From Planctomycetota bacterium (GTDB lineage: Bacteria; Planctomycetota; Phycisphaerae; Phycisphaerales; UBA1924): a stretch of 64,000 bases of DNA. The notes under the pieces were generated by a model. That model did not search any database, had not been told where the DNA came from, and was given only the letters and a program-made list of their open reading frames with translations. The DNA lies in the NCBI GenBank assembly GCA_020831805.1, contig JAFIFX010000002.1:1-64000 (forward strand). Reading direction: 5' to 3'. This document shows positions 7,171-16,088 of the stretch, piece by piece; positions within the stretch are counted from its first letter, which is position 1, and the number at the start of each line of letters is the position of its first letter. Both the position numbers and the translations under genes were made by a program.

Positions 7171-8559
7171 TCAGGCCGCGCGGCCCCGTCGCATGGTCTC
7201 GCACTCGAGGATCACCTCGCCGCCCGGCCCGAAGTGGTGATGGCCCACGATCACTTCCACGCCGGGCCGTCCTTCCATCAGCAGCCGGCACCGTTCGCCC
7301 ACGCGCAGCGGCGCGCCCGACAGCACCAGACGCACCCGCCCCGGCCCGATGGCTACCAGCCGCGCCGGTTCGCCCGTCGCGCCGCCCGCCCGGGCGATCC
7401 GCACGGGGATGTCGCACTCGCGCTCGCGAGCGCCCGGCCCGACCACCGCATCCGGGCTGCGCGGGATCGCCTGCTTGGGCGCCGAGGGCACGATCAGGCG
7501 CAGCTTGGGCGTGTCGATGCCCGCGCTGTCCGGCACGCACCGTTCGGGGTGACGCTGGATCAGCCGCTGGATCGTCCGGTCCCATGCGTCCAGGGCGCCG
7601 GTATCGAACAGCGTGCCCGCCTCCTCCCGCAGGCTCGCCAGCACCCTGACCGGCGGCAGCGGGTCACGGTGCTTCCGGGCGGTGGTCAGCGAGTCGAAGG
7701 TGTCCACGATGGCGCAGACGCGTGCGGGCACGCCGATCTCGTGGGCCTTGATCCCGCGGGGGAAGCCGCAGCCGTCCGGCCGCTCGTGATGGTCGCGCAC
7801 CATGTCCATGGCGGCGTGGGAGATCCCCTTGTGGCGTGCGAGCAGCTCGGCCCCGGTGATCGGGTGATCCCGGATCATCGCCCAGGCGTCGTCGTCGAGC
7901 TTGCCCTCGCGATGGATGACATCGTCCGGGATCGCCCGCTTCCCGATGTCGTGCAGCAGTCCGCCCTGGAAGACCTCGCGCAGGCGCTCGGGGTCCGGGC
8001 CCTTGAACTCGCGCCACAGCAGCCCGCAGCCGACCCCGACATTGACCATGTGCGTCGTGCTCTCGTAGTCGCGTGCGGACAGGTCCAGCAACTCGGCGAA
8101 ACGATCCAGGTCGTCCGCGCACCACATGCTGAAGTAGCCGCAGATCTCCCCGAGCGTCTCCGTGATGCCGGGGATCGTGGGGTAGCGCATCAGGTCGTGG
8201 ATCAGCCTGGCGCAGGACGAACGCACCACCCCGCACCGCTCGTCGGGCGGCAGGGCCGCGTCCTCGTACGCCCGCACCAGGTTCTCGGTCAGGATCCGCT
8301 GGAACACCCGGTGCTGCCCGGTGGGCACATACAGCCACGCCACCCCCTGCTCGGCCAGGTTGTTGGTGTCGCCGGGGGTGTAGGGCGAGCCGACGGATCG
8401 GTAGAGCACCGGGTCCTTGCCCGCGTGAATCATGTACAGATCCAGCTCCAACTGACGCGCGTGGAGGGCGTCGATGGACACCGGGAAGAACGCCGTGGCG
8501 GGCGTCTCGGGATGAGGCGTTTGCTGACTCAGGGCGAGACTCCGTATCGTCCCGCCCAC
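7171..8559 (-). CDS. HD-GYP domain protein (paralogue of the one at 4402)
   Basis: 462 residues. Same layout as the protein at 4402: a shared N-terminal domain (LELDLYMIHAGKDPVLYRS against LELDLYLVHGGGKPVLYRS), a central HD-GYP core with HDIGKRAIP, HPITGAELL and HHERPDGCGFPRG, and a C-terminal beta-rich PilZ-like tail. The GYP tyrosine is phenylalanine here (CGFP). The HD metal ligands are kept, so phosphodiesterase activity on cyclic di-GMP is plausible. The start is a GTG without a clear ribosome binding site, so the first few residues are uncertain. Both copies flank the LuxR gene and were probably produced by a local duplication. Confidence 0.84.
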   Translation of the reverse strand: MGGTIRSLALSQQTPHPETPATAFFPVSIDALHARQLELDLYMIHAGKDPVLYRSVGSPYTPGDTNNLAEQGVAWLYVPTGQHRVFQRILTENLVRAYEDAALPPDERCGVVRSSCARLIHDLMRYPTIPGITETLGEICGYFSMWCADDLDRFAELLDLSARDYESTTHMVNVGVGCGLLWREFKGPDPERLREVFQGGLLHDIGKRAIPDDVIHREGKLDDDAWAMIRDHPITGAELLARHKGISHAAMDMVRDHHERPDGCGFPRGIKAHEIGVPARVCAIVDTFDSLTTARKHRDPLPPVRVLASLREEAGTLFDTGALDAWDRTIQRLIQRHPERCVPDSAGIDTPKLRLIVPSAPKQAIPRSPDAVVGPGARERECDIPVRIARAGGATGEPARLVAIGPGRVRLVLSGAPLRVGERCRLLMEGRPGVEVIVGHHHFGPGGEVILECETMRRGRAA

Positions 8560-8752
8560 ATCGGCCCCAACGGATGGGGCGTTTATCTCATCGCGTGGAT
8601 CCGGCTGAAAAACAGCGTCCCGTCGGCGGATGGACCGGCGCAGACGGCCCGGGCTGCCGGGTGCGAGCGCCCCTCTTTGCCCTCGCCAGGGCCACAGCCT
8701 CGGCCACAGGAACGAACGGCCTGGCCCGAGAACTCAGGGGCCGTCGGCATCC

Positions 8753-9823
8753 TCAATCCACGCCGGTGTTCCCGGATCCCACGGCGTACGCGGCGCCGAT
8801 CGCGAAGAGGAAGAAGAACACATCCCGGAAGCTGAAGCTCAGCAGGAATCCCGCCTCGTGTAGGTGGGGGCGGGCGGCGCGCAGCCGGTCGGCGAGCAGG
8901 TCTTCCGCCGCGAACGCGCGCTGTTCCTCGTCCATCCCCCGCCAGCGTTCATCGGCCTCCTCAAGCACATCTTCCGGGTAGTCGTCGGGATAGACGCCGA
9001 AGTTCATGAGATACTCGTAGTCCTCGCGCGTGTCGCGGTCCATGTCCTGGTAGAGCAGACGGTGGTGCAGGATGTCGCCGACCATGCCGCTGCGAACAAA
9101 GTCGGCCATTTCCTCTGGACCCAGCGTCTCAAGCCAGACATTCGACGCGGCGTGGTCGGCGACGAACTTATCCATCAGGTGGGCCATGCCGAAGTACTTG
9201 CCCCCGAGGATGGACAGGATGGTAAAGACGACGGCGATCACGCCGGTCCCCATCCCGGTCTGGCCGCGGGATCCCAGCGCGGTCCCCAGCCCGCACAGCC
9301 CCCCGACCAGGATGGCGATCCAGCCGATCTGGCGTTCGATGCCGATGATGATGCCCGCCCAGATGAGCCCCCCGAGCGTGGCGGCGACCGCCCCGCCGAT
9401 GGCCGAGCCGAGCAGGAACGCGCCGCCCGCCTTGGCGAACTCCCCCGCACCGCCCGCCATCGCGCCCAGCCCCGCGCCCGCCTTGCCCGGCTTGATCTCG
9501 GAGACCTTGGTCTTCAGCCCCTTGCCCGTCTGCAGGTTGAAGCCACAGCCCGTGCAGATCACGGCCCCGGCTGCCACGCCCCTGCCGCAGCCCGGGCACC
9601 CCGCGCGCAGCCCGTTCGGCCCGGCCGCCGGCTCCAGCACCGGTTCGATGTCGTCGAGCAACGCGCCCATGAGGTCGTCCTCGGGCGGCGTCGGCTCCGG
9701 CTCGCGCCGCGTCGCCTCGGCGCATGCCCGGTGTGCGTACTGACCCTTCCCATTCTTGATCCTGGGCTGGCCCGCGCAGCTCTTCCCGCAGAGCACGCAG
9801 ACCTTCGCGGCGTCATCCGGCAT
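8753..9823 (-). CDS. Zinc-ribbon membrane protein of unknown function
   Basis: 356 residues. Two cysteine clusters near the N-terminus: CVLCGKSC...HRAC and a double-CxxC zinc ribbon (CPGCGRGV...CTGCGFN). A central hydrophobic block with about three membrane segments follows (AFLLGSAIGGAVAATLGG, IGWIAILVGGLCGLG, GVIAVVFTILSILGG). The soluble region after it is acidic and the C-terminus has one more hydrophobic segment (DVFFFLFAIGAAYAVG). The ORF track runs 107 codons further upstream, but the ATG at 9823 has AGGGG 7 bases ahead and begins with the zinc motif. Similar zinc-ribbon membrane proteins are common in planctomycetes; no function can be given. Confidence 0.75.
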   Translation of the reverse strand: MPDDAAKVCVLCGKSCAGQPRIKNGKGQYAHRACAEATRREPEPTPPEDDLMGALLDDIEPVLEPAAGPNGLRAGCPGCGRGVAAGAVICTGCGFNLQTGKGLKTKVSEIKPGKAGAGLGAMAGGAGEFAKAGGAFLLGSAIGGAVAATLGGLIWAGIIIGIERQIGWIAILVGGLCGLGTALGSRGQTGMGTGVIAVVFTILSILGGKYFGMAHLMDKFVADHAASNVWLETLGPEEMADFVRSGMVGDILHHRLLYQDMDRDTREDYEYLMNFGVYPDDYPEDVLEEADERWRGMDEEQRAFAAEDLLADRLRAARPHLHEAGFLLSFSFRDVFFFLFAIGAAYAVGSGNTGVD

Positions 9824-9975
9824 GTCGAACCCCTGTGCGTGTGAACACCCGCCACTGCGGCGGACGACGCAGCGTACAGGGTCCGTACAACCTGCACAAG
9901 AGCCGTGCCGGGTCTTACTGATAATTTCTGGGGCTTCCCCTGCCCGGCGATCAGTGGTTATCGGACTGCCTGGAC

Positions 9976-10320
9976 TCAGCCCCGCGCCCGGCATGCCTCC
10001 AGGAACGCCACCGCCCGGCGGAGGTGGGGGATCACGATCGACCCGCCGACCACCAGCGCGATGTCGAAGGTCTCCCACAGCTCCTGGTCCGTCGCCCCGG
10101 CCTTGACGGCCTGGTCGATGTGGTACGCGATGCAGTCGTCGCACCGCAGCACCATGCTCGCCGACAGGCCGAGCAGTTCCTTGGTCTTCGCGTCCAGGGC
10201 CCCGGCTTCATAGGTCTTGGTATCGAGCGTGAAGAACCGCCTGGTCTGCGTCGTCCCCCGCGCGAGGATCTTCTCGTTCAACTCGGCCCGGAACGCCTGG
10301 AACTCGTCGTAGCGGCTCAT
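9976..10320 (-). CDS. Carboxymuconolactone decarboxylase / AhpD-family protein
   Basis: 114 residues, the normal size for a single CMD domain. It carries the redox pair in RCDDCIAYHI (CxxC followed three residues later by His), typical of AhpD-like peroxidase reductants, and an alpha-helical pattern ending HLRRAVAFLEA. The substrate is unknown. The longer ORF to 10677 is the antisense of rsgA. The start at 10320 has TATCGT 5 bases ahead. It is divergent from rsgA across a palindromic promoter region. Confidence 0.82.
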   Translation of the reverse strand: MSRYDEFQAFRAELNEKILARGTTQTRRFFTLDTKTYEAGALDAKTKELLGLSASMVLRCDDCIAYHIDQAVKAGATDQELWETFDIALVVGGSIVIPHLRRAVAFLEACRARG

Positions 10321-10325
10321 GGGCA

Positions 10326-10331
10326 ACGATA
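10326..10331 (-). promoter_or_regulatory. TATCGT -10 box, 5 bases before ATG (leaderless)
   Basis: Minus-strand TATCGT, then TGCCC, then the ATG of the AhpD-like gene. It overlaps the left arm of the palindrome at 10328-10422. Confidence 0.5.
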
Positions 10332-10422
10332 GGGACTGGCCACCAGGGAACAGGGGAAGACCGGGACGGACAGCGCGGTGCCTTCTTCCCAAGTGGCCAG
10401 TGGCCAGTACCAAGTCCCTATC
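10328..10422. repeat. Palindromic element between divergent ahpD-like gene and rsgA
   Basis: The left arm GATAGGGACTGGCCAC is the reverse complement of the right arm GTGGCCAGT...GTCCCTATC, apart from a 5-base insert (ACCAA). The right arm also repeats TGGCCAGTGGCCAGT. The outer ends of the arms form part of the -10 boxes of the two divergent genes. Confidence 0.65.
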
Positions 10423-10424
10423 CT
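10419..10424 (+). promoter_or_regulatory. TATCCT -10 box, 6 bases before TTG (leaderless)
   Basis: TATCCT, then CTTCCG, then the TTG start of rsgA. This placement supports the unusual TTG start. Confidence 0.55.
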
Positions 10425-10430
10425 CTTCCG

Positions 10431-11675
10431 TTGAACCCCAAGCAACGCCGCGAACTCGAAGACGCCCTCGAAGCCCTGCCCAAACGCGAGCGGGACCGGC
10501 TGTTCGATGAAGCTCGCAAGCAGCGTTCCGACGCCCAGAAACGCCGCCGGACAAAGTCCCGCGAGTCCGTCGACGGCGAGCGCATCGGCGGCAAGTCCCG
10601 GCCCGACCCGCTGATCGATTGGGTCCTCCGCCTGCTGGCCGACGAACGCAAGCGCGGCTCGACCCCCACCGACGCACCCGACACGCCCGGCGTCGGTCAG
10701 CCCGCGGCCCTGCGCGAGGGCCTGGTCGTCGGCCTGACCCGCCGGTGGGCCGAGGTCCTGCCGGACGCGGACGACGCCGAGCCCGTCGGCTGCCGCCTGT
10801 CCGCCGACCTGGCGTCCCGCCAGCAGTCGGCCATCGCGGTGGGGGACCGGGCCGTGTTCACCGCCGCCGCGGACCCGGAGATCGTCCGCGTGCTGCCCCG
10901 GCGCACGGTGCTCAGCCGGCCCGACCCGCGCGACGCCAACACCGAGCGCGTGGTGGCCGCCAACATCGACGCGGCGGTCATCGTCGTCTCCGTCGTCTCC
11001 CCGCCGCTGCACCCCCGCCTGATCGACCGCTACCTCGTCGCCATCGAGCACGGCGGCGCCTCGCCGATCATCGCGGTCAACAAGGCCGACCTGCTCGCGC
11101 CAGACGCGCTCGATACCGAGCTGCGCCAGCTCGACCCCTACCGCGCCGCGGGCATCCCCGTGGCCGTCTGCCGGGCCGACCCGGAAACCGGGACGCGCGA
11201 TGTCTCCGCGCTGCGCCGCCTGCTTGAAGGCAAGACCTGCGCCTTCGTCGGCCACTCCGGCGTGGGCAAGAGCTCGCTGGCCAACGCCCTGCACCCGGAT
11301 CTCGGCCTGGAGGTCGGTTCGGTCCGCACCCAGGACCGGCGCGGCCGCCACACCACCACCGCCTCGACCATGCACCGCGTCCCCGGCGGCATCCGGGTGA
11401 TCGACACCCCGGGCGTGCGCTACTTCGGCCTGGCCGACATCACGCCGGACGAGCTGCGGTGGATGTTCCCCGAGTTCATCGCATTCGCGCCGGACTGCCG
11501 CTTTGCCGACTGCACGCATGATCACGAGCCGGACTGCGCCGTCCGCGCCGCGGCCGAGTCCGGGCGCATCCCCAAAGTCCGCCACGAGACCTACCTGCGT
11601 TTGCTCGAGGAGCTGCGGACGGGCAAGCCGCCCGGCGAGATCACCGAGCGCATCCGCCCGCCGCGCGACGGATGA
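10431..11675 (+). CDS. rsgA: Ribosome small subunit-dependent GTPase RsgA
   Basis: 414 residues; RsgA is usually about 300-350. A circularly permuted GTPase that helps mature the 30S subunit. The G motifs come in permuted order: NKAD (G4), then the P-loop GHSGVGKSSL (G1), then DTPG (G3), as expected. The C-terminal zinc finger is present (CRFADCTHDHEPDC). The N-terminal ~90 residues are a charged, basic extension (RDRLFDEARKQRSDAQKRRR) before the OB-fold, which accounts for the extra length. The start is TTG, supported by the TATCCT box six bases upstream. Confidence 0.93.
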   Translation: MNPKQRRELEDALEALPKRERDRLFDEARKQRSDAQKRRRTKSRESVDGERIGGKSRPDPLIDWVLRLLADERKRGSTPTDAPDTPGVGQPAALREGLVVGLTRRWAEVLPDADDAEPVGCRLSADLASRQQSAIAVGDRAVFTAAADPEIVRVLPRRTVLSRPDPRDANTERVVAANIDAAVIVVSVVSPPLHPRLIDRYLVAIEHGGASPIIAVNKADLLAPDALDTELRQLDPYRAAGIPVAVCRADPETGTRDVSALRRLLEGKTCAFVGHSGVGKSSLANALHPDLGLEVGSVRTQDRRGRHTTTASTMHRVPGGIRVIDTPGVRYFGLADITPDELRWMFPEFIAFAPDCRFADCTHDHEPDCAVRAAAESGRIPKVRHETYLRLLEELRTGKPPGEITERIRPPRDG

Positions 11676-11757
11676 AAAGACGGGCCGGGCGCGTGGGTTC
11701 GTGGCCCATCGCATCCGGCCCGTGCGTGTGGCCCGGCGTTGGCCCGGACAAAGCCCG

Positions 11758-13692
11758 TCACATCGCGTCGCGGTACATCTGCACGAAGCGGGCGATGTCG
11801 AAGAAATCCAGCCGCCAGTTGCCGTCGAGGTCGGCGTTGAGGTCGCCGGCCTTGAACGCCTGGATGAACGCGATCACATCGAGCGCGTCGACCGTGCCCG
11901 AGCCGTCAAAGTCCAGCGGGTGGGCCGGCGCGCTGATCCGCAGCACCTGGTTCGCCGCGACATTCATGAGGGTGGTGTGCGTCCCGTCCGGCCATTCCGC
12001 CCGGACCACATCGACCATGGTGTCCGTGCCCAGGCCGAAGTGGGCCTCCATGGGCGAGGTCGTGCAGTGGTTCGATGCGTTGTCGATCGGCGCGATCCGC
12101 GGGCCCTGGTTCGAGATGATCCGCACCATCGAGCCGATGCCGTTGGGCGCCAGCGTCGGCCGGTCGCTCGTGGTCAGCACGACGCGCAGCCAGTTCGCGT
12201 CCGGCGGCGTGACGCGGTCCGGCCCGATCAGCGTGTTGCGGAACACGGCCATCGGCTGGTTGTTGCAGATGATCACCAAGTCCAGGTCGCCGTCGTTGTC
12301 GATATCCATGCGGATCAGGCCGCGGCCCTGTCCGTTGTGAATGAACCCGAGTTCCTGGGCGCGGTCCGTGAACGAGACCCCATTCCCGTTGTTCATGTAC
12401 AGCAGCGACGGGCTGTTGGCGAACTGCCCGAGCGCGCCGTTCGTCTCGGCGATGTCCAGGTGCCCGTCGTTGTCGAAGTCGGAGATGATCGTGCCCCAGC
12501 CCCAGTAGCCCTCCAGCACGCCCAGCTCCGCCGCCCGGTCGATGAAGTAGCCCTCCTCGTTCTGCACGAACATCAGGTTCCCCGAGCCGAACTGGGTGAT
12601 GTTGGTGACATAGAAATCGAGCAGGCCGTTGTTGTTGATGTCCCCCACATCCACGCCCATGGCGTTGGCGATGCCGATGCGCGGGGCCAGATCGTTGCGC
12701 CGGGTGAAGGTCTCGTCCCCGTTGTTGATGTACACCCGGCTCGTGCCCGTGTCGGCGATCAGCAGCAGGTCCGGGTAGCGGTTGCCGGTCAGGTCGATGA
12801 ACCGCGGCAGGAACCCGTGCACCCGCGTTTCGAGCATCCCCGCCTGCTCGGTGATGTCGGTAAACCGCCACACGCCGTCCTGGTCCGGCCCGTCGTTGCG
12901 GTAGAGCCGGTTGCCCGCGTGCTGGCTGCGGTAGCCGCAGATCATCAGGTCCAGCCGCCCGTTGAGATTGATATCGCCCCAGCCCGAGCCGGTCCCGTCC
13001 ACGAAGTTGCTGAAGAAGTTGTTCAGCCCCGCCTCGTCGGCCACATTGACGAAGTTCCGGTCGTTCGAGCCCGGCTCGCCGTCGTTGCGCAGCAGCAGGT
13101 GCCGACGCGCCTGCGGCAGGCTGTCCGACGGGCCGTAGCTGGTGATCAGCATGTCCAGGTTCCCGTCGTTGTTAAAGTCCGCCACCGACACCCCGTAGGC
13201 GTGGTGCATCCGGTCCAGCCCCCACTGGGGGGCCATGTCGGTGAAGGTGCCGTCGCCGTTGTTGACGAACATCCGGTCGGGGAACACCCCGCCCCCCAGC
13301 ACGAACAGGTCGTGCAGCCCGTTGCCGTTGAAGTCGGCCGCGGCCCCGCCCGCGGCGTGGCTGGCGGCGGGCAGCAGCAGGCCCTGCGTCGTTTTGTGGG
13401 TGTGGATCAGCCCGGTGTCCTCACCTGCAAGGACGAACAGCGGGGCCACGCCCCGGCCGAGCTCCTCGGGGTCCATCCCCGCGAGCACCTGCCGGGCGAC
13501 CTCAAGCGTGAGCGCATCGGGCGTGCCGTCGGACACGACCGGCAGCGTCGCCGCGGGCTTCGCCACCGGCGCCGCCTTCCGCGCCGACGCGGGACCAGCC
13601 CGCTCGGACGCCCACGCGACAGAACCCGCACAGATCAGAAGACCCACGCACACCGCGGCGCGTCCGGGGACGCGCGAAACAAAATGTGACAT
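11758..13692 (-). CDS. Secreted FG-GAP/VCBS repeat protein with ASPIC/UnbV domain and dockerin-like tail
   Basis: 644 residues. A signal peptide (CVGLLICAGSVAWA) precedes at least six FG-GAP/VCBS-type repeats with Asp/Asn-rich calcium-binding loops (DFNGNGLHD, DFNNDGNLD, DINLNGRLD, DIDNDGDLD), predicted to form a beta-propeller. The region WPDGTHTTLMNVAANQVLRI is an ASPIC/UnbV domain. The protein ends in two EF-hand-like repeats (DFDGSGTVDALD, DLDGNWRLDFFD), like the dockerin-type module of five other proteins here, but without the terminal Cys-Pro. It is likely exported and surface or matrix bound. The longer upstream ORF frame overlaps the divergent decarboxylase gene, so the ATG at the signal peptide was chosen. 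Confidence 0.85.
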   Translation of the reverse strand: MSHFVSRVPGRAAVCVGLLICAGSVAWASERAGPASARKAAPVAKPAATLPVVSDGTPDALTLEVARQVLAGMDPEELGRGVAPLFVLAGEDTGLIHTHKTTQGLLLPAASHAAGGAAADFNGNGLHDLFVLGGGVFPDRMFVNNGDGTFTDMAPQWGLDRMHHAYGVSVADFNNDGNLDMLITSYGPSDSLPQARRHLLLRNDGEPGSNDRNFVNVADEAGLNNFFSNFVDGTGSGWGDINLNGRLDLMICGYRSQHAGNRLYRNDGPDQDGVWRFTDITEQAGMLETRVHGFLPRFIDLTGNRYPDLLLIADTGTSRVYINNGDETFTRRNDLAPRIGIANAMGVDVGDINNNGLLDFYVTNITQFGSGNLMFVQNEEGYFIDRAAELGVLEGYWGWGTIISDFDNDGHLDIAETNGALGQFANSPSLLYMNNGNGVSFTDRAQELGFIHNGQGRGLIRMDIDNDGDLDLVIICNNQPMAVFRNTLIGPDRVTPPDANWLRVVLTTSDRPTLAPNGIGSMVRIISNQGPRIAPIDNASNHCTTSPMEAHFGLGTDTMVDVVRAEWPDGTHTTLMNVAANQVLRISAPAHPLDFDGSGTVDALDVIAFIQAFKAGDLNADLDGNWRLDFFDIARFVQMYRDAM

Positions 13693-13888
13693 CGTGTCAA
13701 CCCCACACGACATGCCCGCCGGGATGGAGCGTCCCGGCGGTAGAACCCACGAGCGTCGCACGACCGAAATGCCGCGCACGGAGTGGACCCCACGAAGACC
13801 CACGCCGCGGCCCAGCGGGAAATCAGTTCCCGACGGGCGGACAATCCCGGATCGCCGACCGTGTAGGAATACCAGAGAACCCCCGCCG

Positions 13889-15430
13889 ATGCAAGAGAAA
13901 ACCAACCAGGCCGACACGAACCCCGCCCCGCCCACGCCAGGCCCGCTGGACCCCGGGCTGTACGAGGCCCTGGTCGCCCAGGTCGCAGCCTGGGGCGCAG
14001 GCTATCTCCGGGGCCTGCCCGATCGCCCCGTCCGCCCCGACGCAAAGCCCGGCGACACCCTCGCCCGGCTCCCCGCCCGGCCGCCCGAATCCGGCCTCGG
14101 CGAGCCCGGCTGGGGCACGATCCTGGCCGACCTCGACCGCGACATCGTCCCGGGCCTGGTCCACTGGCAGCACCCCGGCTTCTTCGCCTACTTCTCCTGC
14201 AACGCCTCCGCCCCCGCCATCGCCGCCGAACTCGCCAGCGCCACCCTGAATACCAACGGCATGCTCTGGGCCACCTCGCCCGCGGCCACCGAACTCGAGA
14301 TGCGCATGATGGACTGGTGCGCCCATCTCTTCGGCCTGCCCGAGTCATTCCGCTTCGACGCCGGCGCGGGCGGCGCGGCCGGGGGGGGCGGGGGCGGCGT
14401 CATTCAGGCGACCGCGTCGGAGGCGACCCTGGCCGCGCTGGTCGCGGCCCGGTCCCGGGCCGTGCGCGCCGGCGCGGCCCGCGACCGGGTCACGGTCTAC
14501 ACCTCCGAGCAGGCCCACTCGTCGGTCGTCAAGGCCGCCATGGTCGCGGGGCTGGCCGACCACCCACTGGACGACGGACGCGTGCGTGTCATCGGCACGG
14601 ACGCGGCGCTGCGGATGGACCCCGCCCGGCTCGCCGCGGCGGTCCGGGCGGACCTCGACGCGGGCCTGGTCCCCGCGCTGGTCGTCGCCACCCTGGGCAG
14701 CACCTCCACCGGCGCGTTCGACCCGCTCCCGGGGATCCACGCGGCGTGCGAGGGCCTCGGCGTCCGCCCGTGGCTGCATGTCGACGCCGCCTGGGCCGGG
14801 GCCGCGATGGTCTGCCCCGAGCACCGCGCCTTCGCGCAGGGCATCGAGCACGCCGACTCGGTCTGCATCAATCCGCACAAGTGGCTGCTGACCAACTTCG
14901 ACTGCGACCTGTTCTGGGTCCGCGACGCCCGGGCCCTGACCGGCTCGATGTCCATCACCCCCGCCTACCTGCGCGATGAGCAGAGCGCCGCCGGCCGAGT
15001 GGTGGACTACCGCGACTGGCATGTCCCGCTCGGCCGCCGCCTCCGCGCCCTCAAGCTCTGGTTCGTCATCCGCCACTTCGGGGCCGAGGGCCTGCGGGCC
15101 CACATCCGGGGTCACATCGCCCTGGCCGAACGCATCGAGGCCTGGCTGCGGGACCACCCCCGGTTCTCCGTTCCCTTCCCCCGGTCGCTCGGCCTGGTCT
15201 GCTTCCGCGTGGGCGACGACGACCGCCAGACCACCGAACTGGTCGCCCGCGTCAACGCGGGACGCCGCGTGCTGATCACCCCAACCTCGGTGCCGCTGGT
15301 CGCCGGCGGCCCGCCACAGCCCGTGGGGCGGATCTCCGTGGGCACGACCACCACCGACGCCCGCGCCGTAGAGCTCCTGCTGGCCGAGCTGGGCGCGGCG
15401 GCCGATGCCGTGGTACAGTCAGCACCGTGA
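13889..15430 (+). CDS. Pyridoxal phosphate-dependent decarboxylase (aromatic amino acid decarboxylase family)
   Basis: 513 residues, group II decarboxylase fold. The PLP lysine is in NPHKWLLTNFDC, the cofactor aspartate in HVDAAWAGA, and the stacking histidine region in EQAHSSVVKA. The family removes the carboxyl group of an aromatic amino acid (Phe/Tyr/Trp/DOPA) or a related acid; the substrate cannot be read from the sequence. A run of glycines (GAGGAAGGGGGG) interrupts the usual loop before IQATASEA. The ORF track begins 650 bases upstream on the antisense of another gene; the ATG at 13889 begins the conserved part. Its stop overlaps the next start (GTGA), so the two genes are translationally coupled. 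Confidence 0.88.
   Translation: MQEKTNQADTNPAPPTPGPLDPGLYEALVAQVAAWGAGYLRGLPDRPVRPDAKPGDTLARLPARPPESGLGEPGWGTILADLDRDIVPGLVHWQHPGFFAYFSCNASAPAIAAELASATLNTNGMLWATSPAATELEMRMMDWCAHLFGLPESFRFDAGAGGAAGGGGGGVIQATASEATLAALVAARSRAVRAGAARDRVTVYTSEQAHSSVVKAAMVAGLADHPLDDGRVRVIGTDAALRMDPARLAAAVRADLDAGLVPALVVATLGSTSTGAFDPLPGIHAACEGLGVRPWLHVDAAWAGAAMVCPEHRAFAQGIEHADSVCINPHKWLLTNFDCDLFWVRDARALTGSMSITPAYLRDEQSAAGRVVDYRDWHVPLGRRLRALKLWFVIRHFGAEGLRAHIRGHIALAERIEAWLRDHPRFSVPFPRSLGLVCFRVGDDDRQTTELVARVNAGRRVLITPTSVPLVAGGPPQPVGRISVGTTTTDARAVELLLAELGAAADAVVQSAP
15414..15419 (+). promoter_or_regulatory. TACAGT -10 box inside the decarboxylase gene, 7 bases before GTG
   Basis: TACAGT, then CAGCACC, then the GTG of the lipoprotein gene. 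This may give the lipoprotein its own leaderless transcript as well as coupling to the upstream gene. Confidence 0.4.
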
Positions 15431-16011
15431 CCCGCGCCATCGCCATCCCGATCCTCCTGCTCGCACTCGGTTTGCTCGCCCCCGGCTGCGCCTCCGTCCC
15501 GCCCGGGGCCCGCGCCGACGCCGAGATGACGCCCGAGTCCTACCCGGACCTGTTCAACGCCGCCCGGGACGTGCTGACCGAGTACCGCTTCACCCTCGAT
15601 CGCGTGGACGCCGCCCGCGGTGTGATCACCACCGCGCCCAAGCGGACCGCCGGCCTGGCCACCCCCTGGGACCGCGAGCAGTCCACCATCGGCCAGAGCT
15701 TCGAGGACCTCGCCCACCAGCATGAGCGCATCGCCCGCGTCACCTTCGAGCCCGCCGACAACCCGACCCGTGTCGGCGTGGAGGTGGTCGTCCAGCGCGT
15801 GCGCCGGCCGCACTGGCGGATCGAGACCGACGCCATCCGCATGTCCACCCACGCCCGCGACCCGCTGGCCATCCGCGCCGGCGTACCCACCGAGTACCGC
15901 GAGCCGGTCTCTGAGGACCGCGCCCTGGCCGCCCGGCTCATGCACCGGATCATCGAGCGTGCGGGCCTGCCCGTTCCGGCGGACGATCCGCAGCCCGCCG
16001 ACCGCGGATAA
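15427..16011 (+). CDS. Putative lipoprotein of unknown function
   Basis: 194 residues. The N-terminus has a hydrophobic stretch and a lipobox (LLAPGC), so the mature protein should be lipid-anchored at Cys-20. The remainder is a mixed alpha/beta domain without a family I recognise (YPDLFNAARDVLTEYRF...GVITTAPKRTAG resembles the DUF4136-like or envelope lipoprotein style, weakly). It starts inside the stop of the PLP decarboxylase gene. Confidence 0.78.
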   Translation: MTRAIAIPILLLALGLLAPGCASVPPGARADAEMTPESYPDLFNAARDVLTEYRFTLDRVDAARGVITTAPKRTAGLATPWDREQSTIGQSFEDLAHQHERIARVTFEPADNPTRVGVEVVVQRVRRPHWRIETDAIRMSTHARDPLAIRAGVPTEYREPVSEDRALAARLMHRIIERAGLPVPADDPQPADRG

Positions 16012-16036
16012 AAACACCCCCGCCGGGGCGGGGGTG
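16011..16036 (-). terminator. Rho-independent terminator of the minus-strand luxR gene
   Basis: On the minus strand a G/C stem (CACCCCCGCC / GGGGCGGGGGTG) is followed by TTTTTA. It sits between the convergent lipoprotein and LuxR genes. Confidence 0.75.
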
Positions 16037-16088
16037 GCCGGTGTGGTGGTGGGGGGGTGATCCGATCCGGCTGGGCTCAGCCCGTTGA

